A stretch of DNA of 26,640 bases from Ophiothrix spiculata. Its lineage: Eukaryota > Echinodermata > Ophiuroidea > Amphilepidida > Ophiotrichidae. Position numbers and translations under genes: made by a program. Below are positions 20,416 to 26,640 of this stretch, piece after piece. The stretch lies in NCBI GenBank assembly GCA_000969725.1, contig JXSR01S061491.1. One strand, written 5' to 3'. Each line of letters opens with the position of its first letter. The first letter of the stretch is position 1. The notes below the pieces were generated by a model that saw only the letters and a program-made list of their open reading frames with translations, was not told the origin of the DNA and made no database searches.

Positions 20416-21480
20416 ACTACTTCCGGTTAAGCCCTAGGGGATAAGAATGTGATCGGAACCTACACCTAGAAAACCTAAAAAGTTGGTTGAACCACCATTT
20501 TTTGTTGCAAATTTTGTCACCTTTAATTTAAATATTTCAATTTTCAAAATTTTATGAACACAGGCCTATGTACAAAGGTTTCTTCAGGCGAATAATTGTT
20601 GTCCTGGCACCATAACTTGACTTACATGTAGTGTCAAGGCAATAAGAAGAACCCCACTTTAGGGCTAACAATAGATAATTTCGAAATTTTGAGCGACAGG
20701 GTTTTGGTTCAATTTTGTCCCTCTGAACCCTTAGTTTTCAGAAATGTTTTTTGCTGTGTAAATCAGCAACGGATAATTAGATCCAAATAAAAGTGTACTA
20801 AGGTTTAGCCAGGATTTGAAAGTAGGGCGTCCGGGCCGGCTTCATTCAAGACATCGTGACATCAGCATGATTAATATTCAAACTTGACAAAGAAGAAGAG
20901 TTTAAGTTAAACCAAAATAGCGACCTTCCGGCAAACGAATGAAGACTCAAAGTGAAATAAAGCCCAATTTTAAGTTCACAAAGTACAATAAATTGATCAC
21001 ATTTTGTGTTGATGTCATTGATGTTGATTATTGACTATAAATTTCATACATGGCAAAAACATATTTTTGGACGCCTTTTTACAGGGTGTCCATTTTTGTG
21101 ATAAGCCGTCCAAATGACGTCTGGACACCCCTCTGACAAAACCGTTGAAAGTGTATGATCAGCCGAGCGGATTTGCTGAACATGATGGTGATCAAGGTCA
21201 TTTTTTGACTAAAATGTGTAATTTTGGCCCTTAGGTCAACAAATCATGTTTTGGGGCCCAGAATTTGAAGGGAAAGCTACAACTACATTTTGTTTCAAAT
21301 GGTAAAATTTTGAAACCATTTTACTTTTTAGTTAACAATCTACATAGGCCTTTAGGAACGCATCTTTCAAATTTTTAATTTATTTCTCAGTTTTTGAGAC
21401 ATTGTCAAAAATTGGTCCAAAAATGTCAAAAATCCCACTGCTGCAACCATTTTTGGTTGACATGACACTTTTTAACCTAT
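20416..21480. other. Gene-free intronic stretch
   Basis: No exon was recognised. A more GC-rich patch (20815-21140) with AGCCAGGATTTGAA at its left edge and GGGTGTCCA/TGGACACCC (about 21084 and 21122) may be a decayed element; its ends could not be fixed. Confidence 0.4.
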
Positions 21481-21777
21481 CTTGGCGTGCAATCTCACTC
21501 TAAACAACCAATCACATCCAACTGCGTGAATTGCAGTGGCAGTGGGTCGCGTACTGCACAGTCAACACGCGTTAATGATTAAAACCCCACAAAACTGGGA
21601 GCTCATTTCGAAGATTGACTAATTACATCAGTCTATCTTTGAAATTTAGCTTCCCGTTTCGCGGGTTTTTTACTCATTAACGCGTGTTGTTATCAAGTAG
21701 TACCCTGCGCCGTACGCGACACACTGCAATTCACGCAGTTGCATGTTATAGGTTGTTCCCGCGATTGCCACGCCAAG
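21481..21777. mobile_element. 297-bp foldback element
   Basis: The ends CTTGGCGTGCAATC (21481) and GATTGCCACGCCAAG (to 21777) pair with one bulge. Long inner blocks are also inverted: AACTGCGTGAATTGCAGTG near 21520 with its exact complement near 21725, GTCGCGTAC with GTACGCGAC, and CAACACGCGTTAATGA with TCATTAACGCGTGTTG. The fold continues to near the centre through GAAGATTGACTAAT and AGTCTATCTTTGAAA. No clear target duplication. It is unusually rich in CpG for the window. Confidence 0.85.
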
Positions 21778-22555
21778 TTCTTGTCACTGGGGAAAATTGC
21801 CCCGTCAAAATGATCGTCATGCGTCAGCTGTGTCAGATGATTTAAATTCTGAATTACGCGTACGCACGGACTGCGTAGAAGCACAATTGTTTGAATATTC
21901 TGGACGAGATTTCCAGGGGCTTATTTAAAAGATAGACTTTAGCAAGTTTAGGGACCAGCTATGCAGGCCAGGCTGTATATTTTCCGGCTATCCTAGCCTT
22001 TGACATTCCTGGCATGTCATTTCAATTGTCATCATGATGTTACATTAGTGCCTACGTCACCTTCCCTTCTCACAGGAAGGTGACTTCCAGGTGCATTGAC
22101 ATCGTACAGTCATGAATTGTAAAAGTTGTTTCATCAATTTTTAGTAAATTTAGTTTACATGCACGACCCAAACATTCACTGAAATGATCCAGAATGACTT
22201 TTGAATATTGTTGTGAGTATTTTAAAATGCCAGAGTAATTTTTAAACCAACTTTTGGCAACTTTTTTGTCAAAGCACATGGTCGCCGCCATCTTGGATTT
22301 TGACCAACTTTTCTCAAAAAAATGCATTTAAACTCAACTGAAGCTGATATTGGCCTGTTATATGTTGTTAAATACTAATGACAATATACTGGCATACTTT
22401 TGGTAAATTTATATGCTCTCTGAAAGAAGATATTGACTTATGAAATTCGTCTATAGAGAAGGTCAATAGAGCTGAGTGTGACATTATCGTAGATGGAGTC
22501 CATCGTAGATAATTCACATTTTGGGACTAATGTTACATGTATCATTGTATGTACA
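21778..22555. other. Unassigned intronic sequence with a small hairpin
   Basis: GTCACCTTCC (22056-22065) and GGAAGGTGAC (22075-22084) form a perfect 10-bp stem with a 9-base loop. ATCGTAGAT is repeated at about 22487 and 22503. No exon is supported. Confidence 0.5.
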
Positions 22556-22562
22556 CAGACAG

Positions 22563-22570
22563 TGACGTCA
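22563..22570. promoter_or_regulatory. Perfect CRE-like palindrome TGACGTCA
   Basis: The full CREB/ATF consensus octamer lies in the proposed intron 1, about 266 bp downstream of the first-exon donor. The site is visible, its function is inference, and one occurrence may be chance. Confidence 0.35.
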
Positions 22571-22835
22571 CACTCACAGTTCACAGACATGACAGACTCT
22601 CATCAGACTTATACATTTAAACTAAATTTAAAGTGAATGCAGTAAAAAATGCACATTATCTACCACGAAAAACTGCTTTAAACACCCAAACAAATATACA
22701 TCTACATGTAATAGAAATTGCCTTGAGATGATCAAGGTAAGCTTTACACACACACACGTTTTGCAATCTCAGCACTGACAGTGAGCATCGGTGAGCAAGT
22801 TGAAGTTCTGTAACATCCACACGACGATCACTTAC

Positions 22836-22914
22836 CCTCTGCTTTCACGGTGAAAAATCCAACAGCTAAATTCACAACCAGGATTGCCCAGTTTCTGGCA
22901 CTTCCAGAAGGCAT
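22836..22914 (-). CDS. First coding exon of a secreted or membrane protein (signal peptide), partial gene
   Basis: Reading the minus strand from ATG at 22914 gives 26 codons plus one base, followed by a consensus donor GTAAGT (22835-22830). The peptide has a short polar N-region (MPSGSARNW), a hydrophobic core (AILVVNLAVGFF) and a small-residue end (TVKA) that fits signal-peptidase cleavage after VKA. The exon ends in phase 1. That matches the phase-1 LDLa exon at 3317-3201, and joining them creates a Val codon and continues in frame into the module. A start exon holding only a signal peptide and a phase-1 boundary is the usual layout for genes built from shuffled extracellular modules. There is no stop between this ATG and the donor. 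I did not identify a transcription start; the upstream TTTAAA at 22943-22948 is too close to the ATG to be trusted as a TATA box. The gene name cannot be told from this exon. Confidence 0.75.
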
Positions 22915-23416
22915 CCTGACCTTGATTGAGAGTATAAAATCCTTTAAATACAGCTATATTTCCAGTAAGTTATAAGTCTAAAATATAATTCCACGGTACT
23001 GAATTGTAGACATCTTGTATTGAATAACGTGGGATTTGTATACATGCCACAGTGGTCTGGCTGGTTCCCGATCAACTTGCTCAAGCACGAATTTTTTATA
23101 TTGGATGGCTCACAGCTGGCATGTCGCTCCACTCCATCTCACAAGAATTGGTATGCAAAGAGTCACGTGAATAACTCATTCATAATAATTATTTTACAAT
23201 CAACATTTAGATGTTGTCCCAAATCAAGACTTTTACATGTAGGCCTATAACTGTTGAACAAAAACTAATTCTTGAACAGTATTCCGGAAAAGGGTAAATA
23301 GACATTTTATCATTTGATTTCGAGGAGGCCCTATATTGTTACAAGTTGTGTTTGTTTTTCAATGACATAACTTTTCAAGGTCATTTTAGCCAGGAATACT
23401 ACTAAGTCAAGGGCTA
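22915..23416 (-). promoter_or_regulatory. 5' flank or 5' UTR of the LDLa gene, limits unknown
   Basis: This is the sequence immediately upstream of the ATG on the minus strand. It must hold the 5' UTR, a further non-coding exon or the promoter if the gene model is right. TTTAAA and TATAAAAT-like text at 22932-22950 is too near the ATG to be a confident TATA box. No other regulatory site is assigned. Confidence 0.3.
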
Positions 23417-23659
23417 CACTCTTAGAAAAATGGATCAATTCAGGCCGATGGAATCTTTTGTCCCTTTAGAACCCACTTTCGTTCACAAGATTCGTTTAAA
23501 GTTCTGTTACTTTCTGTCTTCGCATAAATCTGCAAATCATGATAGAGAGGGAGACTTGAACAAAATTAGTTCTCTTTAGCATTTACAATTTGACTGGATT
23601 CCTTATAGAACCAATAAAGAGTTCTACAACAAACGCTGGTTCTTTCAACTTCTTTGAAT
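23417..23659. repeat. Probable GTTCT-rich repeat, target of a MITE insertion
   Basis: It begins CACTCTTAGAAAAATGG and carries repeated AGTTCT/AGAACC motifs (for example at about 23498, 23567, 23609 and 23620), a texture seen in small DNA transposons. The MITE at 23660 inserted into its right part; no right terminus was identified. Confidence 0.35.
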
Positions 23660-23806
23660 CAGTGGCGTGCCCAAAGGGGGGGCCGGGGGGCACGTGCCCC
23701 CCAGTTTGATGAGTCAGTCGGGGGAAACGGCCCATTCGGGCATCTTGACACAAAAAGAAAGAGGAGGAGAGAAAAAAATCAAAAGAAAATCCTGGGCACG
23801 CCACTG
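23660..23806. mobile_element. 147-bp hAT MITE with perfect TIR and 8-bp target duplication
   Basis: CAGTGGCGTGCCCA (23660-23673) and TGGGCACGCCACTG (23793-23806) are perfect 14-bp inverted repeats. CTTTGAAT flanks both ends (23652-23659 and 23807-23814). Inside lies the perfect palindrome GGGGGGCACGTGCCCCCC. The exact termini and duplication indicate a fairly recent insertion. No coding sequence. Confidence 0.95.
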
Positions 23807-23814
23807 CTTTGAAT

Positions 23815-24904
23815 GTTTTTACGACTGCATAGAATCAATCATGAAAATAGCTAGCGAATCATAATTATTTTTTCTATAGTCCATGGTTCTTTGTGACGAT
23901 CCGGGAAACGATAAAATAGAAAAAAACTACGAAACGTAGCATGAAGAGGAGAAACGTTTTTCTCTTCCCCATGAGTTGTATGAATTTTTCTCAACTTTGA
24001 GCCTAGACCCTAATTGGTACTCTCTTGGATGGCCCGCTTTTCAGGAAAATTTTTATAGGATGTATAAATTCAAACTTGAGTAGTCAGCTAAGCTTAAACG
24101 CCTTTCCCACTCCTGACATGCGATATACTAATAAATACTTTGTCTACAGGATAACGTGAAGAGAAAAGGGACCAGATTCCACTACGAATTAAAATCTTAG
24201 TAAGGAAATGCTCAAAATAAAGTTTTGAAATGTAGTAAAATAATAAAAGAAATAGTAAAATAAATCTACACATAAATCGATTAAGAGGAGTCAAAAATAA
24301 TTTGTTTGACAGGCGTAAAAAGAAGTGCTGTTTTCATACAGTTTTTTCCTCCGTAGAAAAAAATGAAGTTTTTAAAGAATTGCTTTAAAAAAACTTGTTC
24401 CTCAAATTTAGCGGACAATAGCAGACTATAATACAATGTATACTAGCAGGTTATATAATTATAAACATGCTCTATAGATTCATTAAAAAAACTATGTAAG
24501 TAGAAAACTTGGGTAGCGTGAAGAATCTCGATCAGTCCCTTTTTAAAAATATAACCACTTATAGGCCTAGCCTATATTGCAATCTAAAAAAGAACTCAGC
24601 CATTAAAACAAATTAAGTCTTGCAAAACATAACTTGGCCTGATTCAGGCTTGATAGACTTTTATATTTACTGTAAATATATGGCTCTGCAGAAAATTAAG
24701 AACCACGGTCACTATAGTTTTAGACGAAATGATGTTGCTCCCCAAATTTGAACAATTTTTTAGAGAGTGTATACAAGCTTCCCTGGATTGACCCATTGAT
24801 TTTACCATGTCAAAGTTGACTGGCCTGGTGAAGATTTCGGACCCCCACTGCGATACTATCATCCAGGGATCCGGGAATTGGAGGGGGGGAGGTCGAGTGA
24901 TCCG
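23815..24904. other. Gene-free AT-rich flank
   Basis: No exon or complete element was recognised. A short palindrome, ATATTTACTGTAAATAT (about 24662-24678), and a G-run at 24882-24889 are present. Confidence 0.4.
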
Positions 24905-25160
24905 AGTCCCCTCCTTTGTTTGTTTCTTTCTTTCTTTATTCGGCAAAATCGACAGAATATAATACATTAACAGACATATGCATTCATATTCAGTCAATTA
25001 CAATGAATCCGACAATATATATAAGACATGAGAAGGATACAAGTACAGACACCTTAATGCCGAAATGCCAGGATGACCCATAAAGTCTGGCCACATATGT
25101 GTAAACTTAATTCCAATGGGGTCCAAACAAAAAGACAGAACGATGTCCGTACATCATCTA
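24905..25160 (-). mobile_element. LINE 3' end, minus strand
   Basis: On the minus strand, GACCCCATTGGAATTAAG and a T/G-rich region lead to GCCGAATAAAGAAAGAAAGA and an AAAC tail at about 24919-24945. The AATAAA signal followed by short tandem repeats is typical of CR1-like LINE 3' ends. The coding part is missing, as in 5'-truncated insertions. Confidence 0.55.
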
Positions 25161-25391
25161 TAATAAACCTTGAACTCGTTTAGGACACTGTGTAAAGATT
25201 ATTTTTTTAGTTGAAGGTAGTACTGCCTACAGGTCCTATATAGGGTGCTTTTACATGTATAATGACTCGTAATTTGGGTTTTATCTATATTTTGTAAATC
25301 ATAATTTTGTATTACTTATATTTTACTATTAATTTATTTTATTTTGTAAGATGAAACAGGGACTGTCTTTTGAAAATTGCCAGGCGAGCTG

Positions 25392-25440
25392 CAAATCACT
25401 CTCCTCCAGATTTTTAGGTGAGCTGTGGGAGAGTGATTTG
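25392..25440. repeat. Hairpin of the AATCACTCTC family
   Basis: CAAATCACTCTC (25392-25403) pairs perfectly with GAGAGTGATTTG (25429-25440) around a 25-base loop. Confidence 0.85.
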
Positions 25441-25532
25441 ACATAATTTGCAAGGAATTGTATCATTCATATTCTGCCTTGCAGGTGAGTGATAAATAGC
25501 TCTCCTCAGCTTCATTTAAGGAGAGTGGTGGC

Positions 25533-25583
25533 GAGTAATCACTCTCACTAACATGTGAGAGTGATTACTCTCACATGTTAGTG
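25533..25583. repeat. Overlapping pair of perfect hairpins
   Basis: Stem 1 is GAGTAATCACTCTCAC (25533-25548) with its exact complement at 25555-25570, loop of 6. Stem 2 is CACTAACATGTGAGAGT (25546-25562) with its exact complement at 25567-25583, loop of 4. The middle strand belongs to both, so only one can form at a time. Confidence 0.95.
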
Positions 25584-25735
25584 TTCCTGTTCAGACTTTC
25601 TGAGTCCATTTTTTCTCCCCTTGATTGTCGTATCTTTTGTTTCTTTGCATTGTTTGTATATTTTATGACAGTTGAAATAAAAATTATATTATATTATAAA
25701 TTATATTATATAATAAATATTATATTATATTTGTT

Positions 25736-25845
25736 CTTGGATTTCTTTTTGTGAATGAACTATTTTTGCTGTAAACGCAGCACTTTCAGCTCTTTGCTGC
25801 CTCCTGGCTCTTTGTATACCATGAATAAATAAATAAATAAATAAA
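25736..25845 (+). mobile_element. Second short LINE-like 3' tail with (AATA)n
   Basis: CTTTGTATACCATGAATAAA is followed by AATAAATAAATAAA to about 25845, typical of a polyadenylation signal plus tetranucleotide tail of a CR1-like LINE. Only the last hundred bases are recognisable. Confidence 0.5.
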
Positions 25846-26640
25846 AAATAATATTATTATTAAAGAGAGTGAAAATCGTTTTCTTTTTTTTGTCACTTGA
25901 AAAAGATTGAAAACCACTCAAAAAAGAGTATAAACTATGCACTCAAAAATAGTCGCAAGTTTTGGTTAATCCACTCCTAAAATGTGTTGTCTTCAATCTA
26001 ACGCAATAGCGCCACTAAGCTTATATATTTTTACATGTGTAAGGTTTTATTTACTAGAGGTCGCTATTCTATTGAAATAAGTGGTCCAGCCCAAAGATAT
26101 CTTTCAGCGTGTATCATTTCTCTTGTCCATATTTCGTCCGTAACTTCTGTTCCAGGATCACATATCCAGGGCACATCTCGGCTATTTTAGTTTTGTTTGG
26201 AAAGATAAATTATTTAAGGCTGCTATTCTTTTTCGCAAGCGAGACGCCAGAACGTCATGTTTACAGCAATTCAATTACCTACTTATGCATTTCGGAATTA
26301 TACAATATGTTCAAAATTTGAAAACAATCGAATTGTTCGAACATTATGATATTAGGCCTAGGAGCCTATGAGGTTTAGCGAAAAAGCAAAAAGGTGTCCA
26401 ATTTTTCGAAGTAGTCTCTTGTTTTGACCTTGATATTAATGGACGTGAAATCACTAGTAGGCCTAAAGATCATGTATAAACTAAAGACTCAAGGCCTATA
26501 TAAGCTTGAAACTTCTTATTGTTTTTCAAATAATAGTTTATAAATATATGGTGTTGATTTTAAATGATTTGAAACAAACCCGGGTTGTTTTACCTGAAAA
26601 AAAACGACCCTGAGATCTACCCGTTTGAGATTTACCCACT
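25846..26640. other. Gene-free flank to the window end
   Basis: No exon, RNA gene or complete element was recognised. AGGCCT occurs at 26354, 26460 and 26492. The final 60 bases (GACCCTGAGATCTACCC and GAGATTTACCC) hint at a further repeat cut by the window edge. Confidence 0.4.

Larger units (their letters stand above)
3318..22835 (-). other. Proposed 19.5-kb intron 1 of the LDLa gene
   Basis: The interval runs from the GTAAGT donor of the signal-peptide exon to the AG acceptor of the LDLa exon. Both boundaries are phase 1 and I found no convincing coding exon between them. It is almost wholly transposon-derived or unassigned AT-rich sequence. An overlooked small exon or two unrelated genes remain possible; a spliced transcript would settle it. 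Confidence 0.5.
25200..25735 (+). mobile_element. Probable LINE 3' region with AT-repeat tail, containing a hairpin cluster
   Basis: The plus strand reads through AGGGACTGTCTTTTGAAAAT, later TTGAAATAAAAATTATATTA and a TATTA-repeat tail (25680-25732), as in other LINE 3' UTRs. The segment between about 25381 and 25583 is made of hairpins and may be an insertion. No protein-coding part remains. Confidence 0.42.

Noticed and set aside
22932..22950. TATA-like sequences just upstream of the ATG as a core promoter
   Set aside because: They lie only 20-35 bases before the start codon, leaving almost no 5' UTR; AT-rich DNA gives such words often.
1..26640. tRNA, rRNA, CRISPR or bacterial-type operon features
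   Set aside because: No cloverleaf with A/B boxes, no rRNA core sequence, no regularly spaced direct repeats with unique spacers and no tightly packed open frames were seen; intron boundaries and LINE tails mark the DNA as animal.

Overview
The window looks like non-coding, repeat-dense DNA from a marine invertebrate, most likely a deuterostome such as an echinoderm or hemichordate. It is AT-rich, has no bacterial-style gene packing, carries GT-AG exon boundaries, and is full of short DNA transposons and decayed LINE tails. The palindromes TACATGTA and AGGCCT recur far more often than base composition predicts, a texture I associate with ambulacrarian genomes. The organism call is inference.

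I can support one host gene, on the minus strand. Its first coding exon (22914 down to 22836) starts with ATG, encodes a signal peptide and ends at a GTAAGT donor in phase 1. A second exon (3317 down to 3201) encodes one complete LDL-receptor class A (LDLa) module, has a polypyrimidine-AG acceptor and a GTAGGT donor, and is symmetric phase 1-1. The two join in frame to give a signal peptide directly followed by an LDLa module. The simplest reading is a secreted or membrane LDLa-containing protein whose 19.5 kb intron fills most of the window, with later exons beyond position 1. A decayed, frameshifted copy of the LDLa exon lies just downstream at 2831-2940, inside what looks like a hAT-type element.

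Layout by coordinate. 1-1785: gene-free. 1786-3174: hAT-like element holding the broken LDLa copy. 3201-3317: LDLa exon. 3318-14548: intron with many small elements, including a piggyBac-like MITE (7189-7326), a 506-bp MITE with composite palindromic ends (6013-6518), a TTAA-flanked element with a central 30-bp palindrome (10858-11224) and a LINE reverse-transcriptase fossil (about 12811-13080). 14549-15682: a hAT element nested in another. 15735-16609: an 875-bp almost complete foldback. About 16866-17666: a TIR element with interleaved inverted repeats. 17700-18970: a roughly 150-bp satellite rich in TGACCTTG, interrupted by a nested pair of elements with long G-runs. 19485-20407: a hAT element with a perfect 8-bp target duplication. 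21481-21777: another foldback. 22836-22914: signal-peptide exon. 22915-26640: presumed 5' flank, with a 147-bp hAT MITE (23660-23806), LINE 3' ends and a pair of mutually exclusive perfect hairpins (25533-25583).

No rRNA, tRNA, CRISPR array or intact transposase was seen. Most open frames here are chance or lie in repeats and are not annotated as genes.
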